Part shown: positions 39,879-48,426 of the stretch, piece after piece
How positions within the stretch are numbered: position 1 is the first letter of the stretch
Layout: each line of letters begins with the position of its first letter
Assembly (NCBI RefSeq): GCF_002796985.1
Contig: NZ_PEKX01000023.1
Location: 62,001-126,000, forward strand
Length of the DNA: 64,000 nucleotides
Source: Pseudomonas sp.
GTDB taxonomy: Bacteria > Pseudomonadota > Gammaproteobacteria > Pseudomonadales > Pseudomonadaceae
Reading direction: 5' to 3'
Position numbers and translations under genes: made by a program
Notes under the pieces: generated by a model
What the model was told of the DNA's origin: nothing
Databases searched by the model: none
What the model saw: only the letters and a program-made list of their open reading frames with translations

Positions 39879-39904
39879 AAAGGCCCCTTTTCGGGGCCTT
39901 TGTC
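39879..39904 (+). terminator. Rho-independent terminator after fapF
   Basis: AAAGGCCCC-TTTTC-GGGGCCTTT forms a 9-bp stem followed by GTC and a short T-poor tail, 20 bp after the fapF stop. Confidence 0.8.
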
Positions 39905-39944
39905 ATTCCTGCCCGTGGCCCCTCCCATATGGCGTTGTCAGGCA

Positions 39945-39983
39945 CGTAGGGCGCATAACCCGGAACGGGTTATGCGCCCTACG
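39945..39983. repeat. Perfect 18-bp palindromic repeat (GTAGGGCGCATAAC type)
   Basis: CGTAGGGCGCATAACCCG, a GAA loop, and the exact reverse complement follow each other. A longer, partly diverged copy of the same family is at 55347-55425, and a solitary fragment (TTATCCGCCCTACGG) is near 50972-50988. Confidence 0.85.
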
Positions 39984-40007
39984 TATTGCCCTCCCCGGCG
40001 AACGCTT

Positions 40008-40093
40008 GCGTAGGATGGCGTGGAGCGCAGCGATACCCATCGGTTTTCGTGCACCGACAGCATGGGTATCGCAAGCTCCACCCATCCTACGTT
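40008..40093. repeat. Inverted repeat of the GTAGGATGGCGTGGAGCGCAGCGATACCC family
   Basis: A GTAGGATGGCGTGGAGC arm and an inverted GCTCCACCCATCCTAC arm flank an inner GATACCCAT/ATGGGTATC pair. The same 30-base left arm and inverted right arm recur at 51007-51091 in another intergenic gap. Confidence 0.85.
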
Positions 40094-40157
40094 CGTGCTT
40101 CACCGTGAGTTTCGATTTGGGGGAGTTTCGACGTGGAAAGGCAAGAAAGGCACCGCC

Positions 40158-41492
40158 CTAGCGCAACTGATGCTTGTGCAACAAACGATAGAAAGTCGGC
40201 CGCGAAATACCCAGCATCCGCGCCGCCACGCTGAGGTTGTCGCCGTGCCGGGCCAGGGCATCGCACATGGCCTGGCGTTCGGCGCCGAGCTTGTATTCCT
40301 CCAGGGTCACCAGCGGCAAGTGCGCCGAACGGCCCTTCTCCCTTTCCAGGCCCAGGTCGCGGGCCTCGATCTGTCGCCCCTCGGCCAGCACCAAACCACG
40401 GCGCACCCGATTGGCCAGCTCGCGCACGTTGCCCGGCCAGCTGTGCTCCGCCATCGCCGCCAGTGCATCGTCGGAAAAACGCCGCGGGCGGCGGCCGGTT
40501 TCGACGCTATAAAGGTGGGCGAAGTGATTGGCCAGCAGCGCCAGGTCGCCATTGCGCTCGCGCAGCGGCGAAGTGGAGACCTGCAGGACATTGAGCCGGT
40601 AGTAGAGATCCTCGCGGAACTGCCCCGCGCGGATCGCCTGCTCCAGGTCGACGTGGGTCGCCGCCAGCACCCGCACGTCAACAGTGATCGGCTGGCTGCC
40701 GCCGACCCGTTCTATCTGCTTCTCCTGCAGCACGCGCAACAGGTTGGCCTGCAGCTCCAGTGGCAAATCACCTACCTCATCGAGGAACAGCGTGCCGCCG
40801 TTGGCCTGCTCGAAGCGACCGATCTTGCGTTGGTGCGCGCCAGTGAAGGCGCCCTTCTCGTGGCCGAACAGCTCCGACTGGATCAACGACTCCGGCATCG
40901 CCCCGCAGTTGATTGCCACGAACGGCCGGATCGCCCGGCGCGACTGGCGGTGCAGCGTGCGCGCCACCAACTCCTTGCCAGTGCCGCTCTCGCCACGGAT
41001 CAACACGGGAGACTCGGTCGGCGCGAACTTCGCCAACAATTTGCGCAACTCGCGCACGTCGCGGCTTTCGCCCAGTAGCTCGTGCTCGTGCTCATCGCTG
41101 GGCACGCTGCCGCGCCCGCGCAGACGCGCCATGCCGAACGCGCGGCCGAGGGTGACCTGCACCCGCGCCACATCGAAGGGCAAGGTATGGAAATCGAAGA
41201 ACCACTCGCTGACGAAATCGCCCACTTCATTGAGTGGCAACGAGTCCGGGCTGAGCACGGCTATCCACTCCGTGCCGCTGCGGCTGATGAGTTCCTTGAC
41301 GGACTCCCGGCGTTCGAGATGCCGGGGTTGCAGGCGCAGCAGGCCGACGTCACAACCGCGATTGCCGGCGTTATCCAGCTCGCAGCTATCTACCTCCCAC
41401 CCTGCTGCCCGTAGTCCGGGTAATAACCTGCGGCAGTCGTCGCACGGATCGACCACCAGCAGGCGACGAAGATTCGTGGCTGCCTCGAGCAT
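40158..41492 (-). CDS. Sigma-54-dependent enhancer-binding regulator
   Basis: This 444-residue RpoN activator has a central AAA+ domain with Walker A GESGTGKE (167-174), the sigma-54-contacting GAFTGA loop (214-219) and Walker B GGTLFLDEVGD. The C-terminus has a Fis-type HTH (NLSVAARMLGISRPTFYRLL). The N-terminal ~120 residues look like a receiver, but the phosphoacceptor is replaced (GLLRLQP where LLDLxMP is expected), so it is probably not phosphorylated, as in FleQ- or VpsR-like proteins. It is convergent with fapF, and the fap operon has a sigma-54 promoter, so it is the obvious candidate fap activator. That link is inference. Confidence 0.88.
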   Translation of the reverse strand: MLEAATNLRRLLVVDPCDDCRRLLPGLRAAGWEVDSCELDNAGNRGCDVGLLRLQPRHLERRESVKELISRSGTEWIAVLSPDSLPLNEVGDFVSEWFFDFHTLPFDVARVQVTLGRAFGMARLRGRGSVPSDEHEHELLGESRDVRELRKLLAKFAPTESPVLIRGESGTGKELVARTLHRQSRRAIRPFVAINCGAMPESLIQSELFGHEKGAFTGAHQRKIGRFEQANGGTLFLDEVGDLPLELQANLLRVLQEKQIERVGGSQPITVDVRVLAATHVDLEQAIRAGQFREDLYYRLNVLQVSTSPLRERNGDLALLANHFAHLYSVETGRRPRRFSDDALAAMAEHSWPGNVRELANRVRRGLVLAEGRQIEARDLGLEREKGRSAHLPLVTLEEYKLGAERQAMCDALARHGDNLSVAARMLGISRPTFYRLLHKHQLR

Positions 41493-41623
41493 GCTCCCTT
41501 CCTTGGCGCCATTATTTTGAAAAACTTTAAAAAACAGATGGTTGGCGCTCCAATTTGTAACGCTAGCAATATCTTGACGGCACCCATTGACCGTTTTCCT
41601 ATAAGGTCAATGACGAATCGATC

Positions 41624-43114
41624 TCACCACCCGCGCCCCCGTCGCTTGACTTCCAGGCGCCGCACGAACTCCTCCAGCACCAGCTTGTAGAGGTCATCTC
41701 CCAGGTACACATCCTCCACGCCGCAGTCGATGTTCGGGTTGTCGTTCACCTCGATCACCACCACGCGCTCCCCGGCCTGCTTCAAGTCCACGCCGTAGAG
41801 CCCGTCGCCGATCAGGTTCGCGGTCTTCACCGCCAATTCCACCACCTTGCGCGGTGCCTCGTGGACGGCCATGGTGCGGAAATCGCCGCTGATTTCCTGG
41901 GCCTCCGGGCTGTGGTCGTAGATCTGCCAGTGCCCCTTGGACATGAAGTACTGGCAGGCGAATATGGGTTTCTGATTCAACACGCCGATGCGCCAGTCAT
42001 ATTCGGTATAGAAGAACTCCTGGGCGAGCAGCAGCACCGAGCGCTCGAACAGTTCGGTGCTGGCCTTGAGCAGCTCCTGCTGGTTGCTCACCTTGATCAC
42101 CCCGCGGGAGAAACTGCCGTCGGGAATCTTCAGCACCAGCGGGAAGCCCAGCCGCTGGCCGACCTTCTCCAGTTCCTGCGGATTGTCCTTGTAGAGGATC
42201 TCGGTGGCCGGCATGCCCAGCTTGTGGCTGCGCAACAGGTCGGCGAGGTAGACCTTGTTGGTGCAGCGCAGGATCGACACCGGGTCATCCATCACCACCA
42301 TGCCCTCGCTTTCGGCCTTCTTGGCAAAGCGATAGGTGTGGTCGCTGACGCTGGTGGTCTCGCGGATCAGCAGCGCGTCGTACTCGGCCAGCCGCGAGTA
42401 GTCCTTCTTCTCGATCAGTTCGACATCGATGCCGAGGCTGCGGCCGATGCGGATGAAGTGCTTCAGCGCCTTGGGGTCGGACGGCGGGAGGGCCTCCTCC
42501 GGGTCATGCAGGATCGCCAGGTCATAGCGGTACTGCTTGCGCGAACGAGGCTTGCGCCAGATCTGCCGGCTGAAACCATCCAGCGCATTGGCGAACAACT
42601 CTTCCTGATCCTCGCGCAGCTTGTGGATGTTCCCGGGCTTCACGCCTTCGATATGCCAGCCACGGTTCTTGCGGAACTCCACCAGCAGCATCGGGCACGG
42701 CAGCGCCTCGAACAGCTGGCGCGCCAGCTCCTGCAGCGGCTCGATGTCGGTGCGGCCGAAATACAGCGTCAGGGTGAAGCCGTCGGTGCTGCCGTAAGGG
42801 TGATCGGCCAGCGCCTTGTCGAGGGTCTTCTCCAGGTCTTCCAGGGCCAGGCTGTAGAGCGACTTCTTCGCCAGCTCGCTGATGCTGCGCACCGAGGGAA
42901 TCACCTTGTGCTCGCGCGCTTCGGCCAGCAGCGAGCAGTAATAGCCGTGGCCCAGGTACTTGTAGTTGCGGCACAGGTTGATCACCTGCACGCGCTTGCC
43001 GGTGTCGTCGTCGATGGGCATTTCCAGGTACTCCTGGGCGCTGACCACGTCGTCGCTGGGATAGTACGAAGCCCAGTCTTCCTTGCGCTCCACGATGATG
43101 AACAGCTTGCTCAC
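41624..43114 (-). CDS. RLAN-domain ATP-grasp (RimK-like) ligase
   Basis: This 496-residue protein has an N-terminal RLAN-type region (KLFIIVERKEDWASYYPSDDVVSAQEYL) joined to a C-terminal ATP-grasp domain (KVYLADLLRSHKLGMPATEILYK, FPLVLKIPDGSFSRGV, YGVDLKQAGERVVVIEVNDNPNIDCG) with the metal-binding E-x-N-D-N-P-N. Such ligases form amide bonds to peptides or amino acids; the substrate is unknown. I use the GTG at 43114 because GGAGG lies just upstream and it starts the conserved SKLFIIVE strand; the 34-codon extension has no such support. It is divergent from a GNAT-C39 gene across 143 bp. Confidence 0.88.
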   Translation of the reverse strand: MSKLFIIVERKEDWASYYPSDDVVSAQEYLEMPIDDDTGKRVQVINLCRNYKYLGHGYYCSLLAEAREHKVIPSVRSISELAKKSLYSLALEDLEKTLDKALADHPYGSTDGFTLTLYFGRTDIEPLQELARQLFEALPCPMLLVEFRKNRGWHIEGVKPGNIHKLREDQEELFANALDGFSRQIWRKPRSRKQYRYDLAILHDPEEALPPSDPKALKHFIRIGRSLGIDVELIEKKDYSRLAEYDALLIRETTSVSDHTYRFAKKAESEGMVVMDDPVSILRCTNKVYLADLLRSHKLGMPATEILYKDNPQELEKVGQRLGFPLVLKIPDGSFSRGVIKVSNQQELLKASTELFERSVLLLAQEFFYTEYDWRIGVLNQKPIFACQYFMSKGHWQIYDHSPEAQEISGDFRTMAVHEAPRKVVELAVKTANLIGDGLYGVDLKQAGERVVVIEVNDNPNIDCGVEDVYLGDDLYKLVLEEFVRRLEVKRRGRGW

Positions 43115-43257
43115 GACACCTCCGAAGATGGCTGGCGCGCTTGCCGCGACCTGAGCCTGGGACAATACTGGTTGCTGCTTCGACCGCGCGGCGGGTCGCC
43201 CGTTCGCCGCCAGCACCGGACAAGGTGCGCCTTCGCAGATTAACGAATGCTTACCCT

Positions 43258-44352
43258 ATGAAACTCCAGTTCCGCGCCGCCTCCGCCGACGACCTGCACG
43301 CCCTGGTCGACATGGAAAACCGCTGTTTCGAGCACGACCGCCTGTCCCGCCGCAACTTCCAGTGGATGATCACTCGCGCCCACGCCAGCCTCACCGTCGC
43401 CGAATCCGACGGCCAACTGCTGGGCTATGCGCTGGTGCTGTTCCACCAGGGCACTTCGCTGGCGCGCCTGTATTCGATTGCCGTGGACGAACGCGCCCGC
43501 GGCATTGGCCTGGGCCAGAAGCTGCTGGACCGCGCCGAAGCGGAGGCGCTGGAAAACGACTGCGCCTACCTGCGCCTGGAGGTGCGCCCGGACAACCGCG
43601 GCGCCATCGCCCTTTACCAGCGCAACGGTTACCGCCCGTTCGCCACGGTACGCGACTACTACGAAGACCACAGCGAAGCCTTGCGCTTCGAGAAGCGTAT
43701 CCGCCACATCAACGAGCGCACCCATCGCCACGTGCCCTACTACCGGCAGACGACCGAGTTCACCTGCGGTCCCTCGGCACTGCTGATGGCCATGGGCGCG
43801 CTGCAGCCCGAGCGCCGCCTGGAGCGCCGCGAGGAGCTGCGCCTGTGGCGCGAGGCAACCACCATCTACATGACTGCCGGCCACGGCGGTTGCAGCCCGC
43901 AAGGCCTGGCGCTAGCGGCGCTGCGCCGGGGCTTTCGCGTGCGCCTGCTGCTCTCGGAGGACGGCCCGCTGTTCCTCGATGGCGTACGCAGCGAGGAGAA
44001 GCGCGAAGTGATGCGCCTGGTCCATGAAGACTTCAGCGCCGAACTGGCGCAAAGCGATGTGGAGCAACTGCTGGTCAACCAGCTGGACATCGAGGGCGCC
44101 CTGGAAGCAGGTGGGCAGCCCATGGTGTTGATCAGCAGCTACCGCCTGACCCGCTCCAAGTCGCCGCACTGGGTGGTGGTCACCGACTGCGACGAAGACT
44201 TCGTCTACCTGCACGACCCCGACGTCGATCACAGCCAGCACCGCGAGCCGCTGGACTGCCAGCACATCCCGGTGAGCCACGCCGAATTCGAGAAGATGAG
44301 CCGCTTCGGCCGCAGCAAGCTGCGCGCCGCGGTGATCCTCTACCCGCGCTGA
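43258..44352 (+). CDS. GNAT acetyltransferase fused to C39-like peptidase
   Basis: This is a 364-residue fusion. Residues 1-145 are a RimI-like GNAT domain with the acetyl-CoA motif DERARGIGLGQKLLDRA and the ALYQRNGYRPFATVRDYYEDHSEAL end. Residues ~155-364 are a C39-like cysteine peptidase with C170 (QTTEFTCGPSALLMA), H304 (SPHWVVVTD) and D320 (VYLHDPDVD). There is no signal peptide. The ATG at 43258 begins the GNAT domain exactly. I recall this fusion as often found next to RLAN-RimK genes, as here. Together they suggest an uncharacterised peptide or amino-acid modification pathway. Confidence 0.88.
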   Translation: MKLQFRAASADDLHALVDMENRCFEHDRLSRRNFQWMITRAHASLTVAESDGQLLGYALVLFHQGTSLARLYSIAVDERARGIGLGQKLLDRAEAEALENDCAYLRLEVRPDNRGAIALYQRNGYRPFATVRDYYEDHSEALRFEKRIRHINERTHRHVPYYRQTTEFTCGPSALLMAMGALQPERRLERREELRLWREATTIYMTAGHGGCSPQGLALAALRRGFRVRLLLSEDGPLFLDGVRSEEKREVMRLVHEDFSAELAQSDVEQLLVNQLDIEGALEAGGQPMVLISSYRLTRSKSPHWVVVTDCDEDFVYLHDPDVDHSQHREPLDCQHIPVSHAEFEKMSRFGRSKLRAAVILYPR

Positions 44353-44366
44353 GGCCTCGTTTCCAG

Positions 44367-44525
44367 CTAGGGCGCGCTGCGACAGGTGGTGAAGCACCCC
44401 ACCGGCGCCACCGGTGCACGCAGCTCTGCTGCCGGCAGGTAGCCGTTGCGGGTGTAGAGGAAATCGAAGCCGAACAGGCTGAGCATCAGCAGGATCGGCA
44501 GGACGAGAGTGACGGCGATACGCAT
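44367..44525 (-). CDS. Small membrane or exported peptide with C-terminal CFTTC motif (52 residues)
   Basis: The translation starts MRIAVTLVLPILLMLSLFGF (a hydrophobic helix or signal anchor), continues DFLYTRNGYLPAAELRAPVA and ends PVGCFTTCRSAP. A strong GAGGAG ribosome binding site sits 8 bp before the ATG, which supports real translation. I do not recognise the family. It is tail-to-tail with the GNAT-C39 gene (14 bp apart) and divergent from the PQQ-linked ABC operon, whose candidate operator lies in the shared 159-bp gap. Two cysteines close to the C-terminus could form a disulfide or be modified. Confidence 0.6.
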   Translation of the reverse strand: MRIAVTLVLPILLMLSLFGFDFLYTRNGYLPAAELRAPVAPVGCFTTCRSAP

Positions 44526-44582
44526 GGCGACGCTCCTCTTCTGGTTCTTGTAGCGCCATCCTAGGGCGCAGGCGCGGCGCGC

Positions 44583-44602
44583 AACCTACTACCTTGGTAC
44601 TG
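44583..44602 (+). promoter_or_regulatory. Candidate ErbR-regulon operator before the ABC operon
   Basis: AACCTACTACCTTGGTACTG ends 82 bp before the ATG of the substrate-binding protein. It matches the sequence at 48427-48446 in 18 of 20 positions, with the core TACCTTGGTA being palindromic. The only LuxR-type response regulator in the window (ErbR-like) is encoded in the same cluster. Confidence 0.6.
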
Positions 44603-44684
44603 CCCCACCGGTACTTTCTGCATATTTGCCGCGCCCCGGGCGCTTCCTATGCTGGCCGCACAAGAACCAGAAAGGAGTCGCCCC

Positions 44685-45887
44685 ATGCGCCAGTTCGCCC
44701 TGCACGGCGTGGCCTATCTGTTTGCGTTAGCCTTCGCCGCCGTCTTCAGCCTCGACGTGCGCGCGGAGGATGCCCCCGCGCTGGAAATCCGCATCGGCTA
44801 CCTGGGCTACACGCCCGATCCCGGCCCGCTGCTGTCCAACGTCATCCCCGAACCCAGCGACGCAGGCCTGCGCGGCGCAGAACTGGCGATCAGCGACAGC
44901 AACAGCACCGGGCGCTTCCTCAAGCACCTCTACCGCCTGGAAGCCGCCAGCACCGACACCCCGGAAAAACTGCTGACCGAAGCCCGGAGGCTGCACGACG
45001 CCGGCCTGCGCCTGTTCGTGGTCAACGCCCCGGCCGAGACCCTGCGCCAACTGGCCGCCACGCTGCCGGACAGCCTGCTGTTCAACGCCGGCGCCGCCGA
45101 TGACGAACTGCGCGCCAGCCAGTGTGCGGTGAACGTGCTGCACACCCTGCCCAGCCGCCTGATGCTGACCGACGCCCTCACCCAGTTCCTGGTGCTGCGC
45201 AAGTGGACACGCTGGCTGCTGATCGTCGGCCAGCGCCCGGAAGACACCGCCTACGCCAACGCCCTGCGCCGTTCGGCCAAACGCTTCGGCGCGAAGATCG
45301 TCGAGGAAAAGCCCTTCACCTTCGCCAACGACCAGCGTCGCAGCGCCCAGGCCGACATGGCGCTGTTCACCCAGTCCAGCGAGGACTACGACGCCGTGCT
45401 GGTGGCCGACGAGCACGGCGACTTCGGCGAATACGTGCCCTACAACACCTGGCTGCCGCGCCCGGTCGCCGGCACTCAGGGGCTGGTCGCCACGGGCTGG
45501 CACAAGACCGTGGAAACCTACGGCGCCGCGCAGTTGCAGAAGCGCTTCGAGGAACACGCCGGGCGCTGGATGAACGACCGCGACTTCGCCGCCTGGATCG
45601 CCGTGCGCAGCATCGCCAGCGCCGTCACTCGCCTGCGCGACGCCGACCCCACCGCAATCCGCAAGCTGTCGCTCTCCCCCGACCTGCCGCTGGACGGCTT
45701 CAAGGGCTACAAGCTCGGCTTCCGCCCCTGGGACGGCCAGTTGCGCCAGCCGATCCCGCTGGTGCAGCCGCGCGCCCTGGTCAGTACTTCGCCTCAGGAA
45801 GGTTTCCTGCACCCCGCCAGCGAACTCGACAGCCTCGGCCTCGATGCACCGGAAAGCCAGTGCCATCTGGCCGACGCCAAGCCCTAA
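44685..45887 (+). CDS. ABC substrate-binding protein of the PQQ-dependent alcohol dehydrogenase system
   Basis: This 400-residue periplasmic protein has a signal peptide (MRQFALHGVAYLFALAFAAVFSLDVRA) and a branched-chain-amino-acid-type binding fold (IRIGYLGYTPDPGPLL, GAELAISDSN, SEDYDAVLVADEHGDFGEYVPYNTWLPRPVAGTQGL). It fits TIGRFAM PQQ_ABC_bind. The ATG at 44685 follows AAGGAG. It opens a tight operon with a beta-propeller protein, an ATPase and a permease. The system accompanies quinoprotein alcohol dehydrogenases; whether it moves an alcohol, an aldehyde-derived product or a cofactor is unknown. Confidence 0.88.
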   Translation: MRQFALHGVAYLFALAFAAVFSLDVRAEDAPALEIRIGYLGYTPDPGPLLSNVIPEPSDAGLRGAELAISDSNSTGRFLKHLYRLEAASTDTPEKLLTEARRLHDAGLRLFVVNAPAETLRQLAATLPDSLLFNAGAADDELRASQCAVNVLHTLPSRLMLTDALTQFLVLRKWTRWLLIVGQRPEDTAYANALRRSAKRFGAKIVEEKPFTFANDQRRSAQADMALFTQSSEDYDAVLVADEHGDFGEYVPYNTWLPRPVAGTQGLVATGWHKTVETYGAAQLQKRFEEHAGRWMNDRDFAAWIAVRSIASAVTRLRDADPTAIRKLSLSPDLPLDGFKGYKLGFRPWDGQLRQPIPLVQPRALVSTSPQEGFLHPASELDSLGLDAPESQCHLADAKP

Positions 45888-45914
45888 CAAGAACACCCCA
45901 TGAGGACCCTGCCC

Positions 45915-46883
45915 ATGCCCCGCCTGCTTGCCCTCTCCTGCCTCAGCCTCGCGCTCGGCCTGGTGCCCACGGCCTTCGCCGCCACCGCCTACGTGTCCAA
46001 CGAGAAGGACAACAATCTCAGCATCATCGACCTGGACACCCTGACCGTCACCGGCACCATCGACACCGGCAAGCGCCCGCGCGGGCTGGCGCTGTCCCAC
46101 GACAACAAGCTGCTGTACATCTGCGCGAGCGACTCGGACACCGTGCAGGTGCTCGACCTCGCCACCCGCAAGATCGTCAAACAACTGCCCTCCGGCGCCG
46201 ACCCCGAGCAGTTCGCCCTGCACCCCAATGACCGCTGGCTGTACGTCTCCAACGAGGACGATGCGCTGGTCACGGTGGTCGACACCCAGACCGCCCAGGT
46301 GCTCGGGCAGATCGACGTCGGCGTCGAACCCGAAGGCATGGCGGTAAGCCCGGATGGCAAGTGGGCGGTGAACACCAGCGAGACCACCAACATGCTGCAC
46401 TGGATCGACACCTCGACCCAGAAGCTGGTGGACAGCACCCTGGTCGACCAGCGCCCACGCCACGCCGAGTTCACCCATGACGGTTCGCAGGTCTGGGTCT
46501 CGGCGGAGATCGGCGGCACCGTCAGCGTGGTCGACACCGCCAGCCGCCAGATCCTCAAGACCCTGCGCTTCGCCATCCAGGGCGTGCACCCGGACAAGGT
46601 GCAGCCGGTGGGCGTGCAGCTGACCAACGACGGCAAGCTGGCCTTCGTCGCCCTCGGCCCGGCCAACCACGTGGCCGTGGTGGATGCCAAGACTTTCGAG
46701 GTGCTCGACTACCTGCTGGTGGGCCGCCGCGTCTGGCACCTGGCTTTCACCCCGAACGAGAAGACCCTGCTCGCCACCAACGGCATCAGCGGCGATGTGT
46801 CGGTGATCGATGTCGACTCGCGCAATGTCACCAAATCGATCAAGGTCGGCCGCTATCCCTGGGGCGTGGTGGTGACGCCATGA
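45915..46883 (+). CDS. YVTN beta-propeller protein of the PQQ-alcohol system
   Basis: This 322-residue periplasmic protein has a signal peptide ending PTAFA-ATAYVSNEKDNN. About seven YVTN/NHL-like repeats follow, each with x-VSN/DxxDxxVxVxDxxT and G-x-x-P-x-G-x-x-x-S-x-D blocks (for example VGVEPEGMAVSPDGKWAVN). It corresponds to TIGRFAM PQQ_ABC_repeats. I prefer the ATG at 45915 because GAGGA lies 8 bp upstream; an in-frame ATG at 45900 has no ribosome binding site. Its stop overlaps the ATPase start (ATGA). It probably acts as a periplasmic partner of the ABC system. Confidence 0.88.
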   Translation: MPRLLALSCLSLALGLVPTAFAATAYVSNEKDNNLSIIDLDTLTVTGTIDTGKRPRGLALSHDNKLLYICASDSDTVQVLDLATRKIVKQLPSGADPEQFALHPNDRWLYVSNEDDALVTVVDTQTAQVLGQIDVGVEPEGMAVSPDGKWAVNTSETTNMLHWIDTSTQKLVDSTLVDQRPRHAEFTHDGSQVWVSAEIGGTVSVVDTASRQILKTLRFAIQGVHPDKVQPVGVQLTNDGKLAFVALGPANHVAVVDAKTFEVLDYLLVGRRVWHLAFTPNEKTLLATNGISGDVSVIDVDSRNVTKSIKVGRYPWGVVVTP

Positions 46884-47611
46884 ATGCGCTGACGGTGCAG
46901 AACCTGAGCTTCGCCTACGGCCCGCGCCGCGCCCTCGACGGCCTGGAGTTCGAGCTGCCCGCCGGGCGCTTTACCGCCCTGCTGGGCCCCAATGGCGCCG
47001 GCAAATCCACCCTGGTCGCCCTGCTCACCCGCCTGTACGACCTGCAGCAGGGCGAGATCGAAGTGCTCGGTTGCAGTCTGGGCCGCCAGCCGCGCCTGGC
47101 CCTGCGCGAGCTGGGCGTGGTGTTCCAGCAGAGCACCCTGGACCTTGACCTGAGCGTGGAGCAGAACCTGCGCTACCACGCCGCCCTGCACGGCCTGCCG
47201 CGCAGCATGGCCAACGAGCGGATCGACGCCGAACTGGCCCGCCAGCAGTTGCAGGAGCGCCGCCGCGACAAGGTCCGCGCGCTCAATGGCGGGCACCGCC
47301 GCCGGGTCGAGATCGCCCGCGCCCTGCTGCATCGCCCGCGCCTGCTGCTGCTCGACGAAGCCAGCGTCGGCCTCGACCCGGCGGCGCGCCAGGCACTCAA
47401 CGAACACGTACGCCGGCTGTGCCGCGAGGACGATCTCGCGGTGCTCTGGACCACCCATCTGCTCGATGAGGTGCGCAGCGACGACGCGCTGCTGGTGCTC
47501 GATCGCGGCCGCCTGGTCGCCCGTGGCGAGGCGCGGGACATCTGCGCGCCCGACGCCGGCAACCTGGAACGCACCTTCGACCGCCTGACCCGCCTGGAGG
47601 CCTGCGCATGA
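46880..47611 (+). CDS. ABC transporter ATPase of the PQQ-alcohol system
   Basis: This 243-residue cytoplasmic ATPase has Walker A GPNGAGKST, a Q-loop in VVFQQSTLDLDL, a variant signature LNGGHRRRVEIARAL in place of LSGGQ, Walker B LLLLDEASVGLDP and a switch His in TTHLLDEV. The LNGGH variant is, to my memory, normal for TIGRFAM PQQ_ABC_ATP. It overlaps both neighbours by 4 bp (ATGA), indicating coupled translation of a transporter complex. Confidence 0.92.
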   Translation: MNALTVQNLSFAYGPRRALDGLEFELPAGRFTALLGPNGAGKSTLVALLTRLYDLQQGEIEVLGCSLGRQPRLALRELGVVFQQSTLDLDLSVEQNLRYHAALHGLPRSMANERIDAELARQQLQERRRDKVRALNGGHRRRVEIARALLHRPRLLLLDEASVGLDPAARQALNEHVRRLCREDDLAVLWTTHLLDEVRSDDALLVLDRGRLVARGEARDICAPDAGNLERTFDRLTRLEACA

Positions 47612-48426
47612 GTGCCCTGGAAAACCCGCGCTTCGGCCCCACCGCCTACTGGCAGTGCCTGCGCGGCATCGTCGTGCGCGAATGGCTGCGCTTCGTCCTG
47701 CAGCGCTCGCGCTTCCTCAGCGCGCTGGTGCGGCCTCTGCTCTGGCTGCTGGTGTTCGCCGCCGGCTTCCGCGCCGCGCTGGGCATCTCGATCATCGAGC
47801 CGTACGACACCTACGTCACCTACGAGACCTACATCGTGCCGGGGCTGTGCTGCATGATCCTGCTGTTCAACGGCATGCAGGGCTCGCTGTCGATGGTCTA
47901 CGACCGCGAGATGGGCAGCATGCGCGTGCTGCTGACCAGCCCGCTGCCGCGCGCGTTCCTGCTCGCCAGCAAGCTGCTGGCTACCGCGCTGGTGTCGCTG
48001 TTGCAGGTCTACGCCTTCCTGCTGATTGCCTGGCTCTATGGCGTGCAGCCGCCGCCCATCGGGCTGATAGCTGCGCTGCCGGCGTTGCTGCTGGCCGCCC
48101 TGCTGCTGGGTGCGCTGGGGCTGCTGCTGTCCAACGGCATCCGCCAGCTGGAGAACTTCGCCGGGGTGATGAACTTCGTCATCTTCCCGCTGTTCTTCCT
48201 CTCCTCGGCGCTCTACCCGCTCTGGAAGATGCGCGAGGCCAGCCAGTGGCTGTACTGGCTGTGCGCGCTGAACCCGTTCAGCCACGCGGTGGAGCTGGTG
48301 CGCTTCGCCCTCTACGAGCGCTTCAACCCGCTGGCGGCGTGCGTCTGCCTGGGTCTGACGCTGCTCTTCGCCGGCCTTGCCGTGCTGACCTTCAACCCGC
48401 AGCACGCTGCCCTGCGCAAGGGCTGA
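47608..48426 (+). CDS. ABC transporter permease of the PQQ-alcohol system (PedC-like)
   Basis: This 272-residue ABC-2-type permease has six hydrophobic helices. PGLCCMILLFNGMQGSLSMVYDREMGSMRVLLTSPLPRAFLLASKLLA is the characteristic ABC-2 central region. It matches TIGRFAM phenyl_ABC_PedC, named for phenylethanol catabolism in P. putida. ABC-2 permeases usually export, which sits oddly with an operon that also has a binding protein. The stop codon directly abuts the second copy of the candidate operator. Confidence 0.9.
   Translation: MSALENPRFGPTAYWQCLRGIVVREWLRFVLQRSRFLSALVRPLLWLLVFAAGFRAALGISIIEPYDTYVTYETYIVPGLCCMILLFNGMQGSLSMVYDREMGSMRVLLTSPLPRAFLLASKLLATALVSLLQVYAFLLIAWLYGVQPPPIGLIAALPALLLAALLLGALGLLLSNGIRQLENFAGVMNFVIFPLFFLSSALYPLWKMREASQWLYWLCALNPFSHAVELVRFALYERFNPLAACVCLGLTLLFAGLAVLTFNPQHAALRKG

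Noticed and set aside
47397..47642. Signature motif LNGGH in the ABC ATPase read as a defect
   Set aside because: The remaining catalytic motifs are intact and this variant is, as far as I recall, usual for the PQQ-associated ATPase family, so it is not a sign of inactivation.
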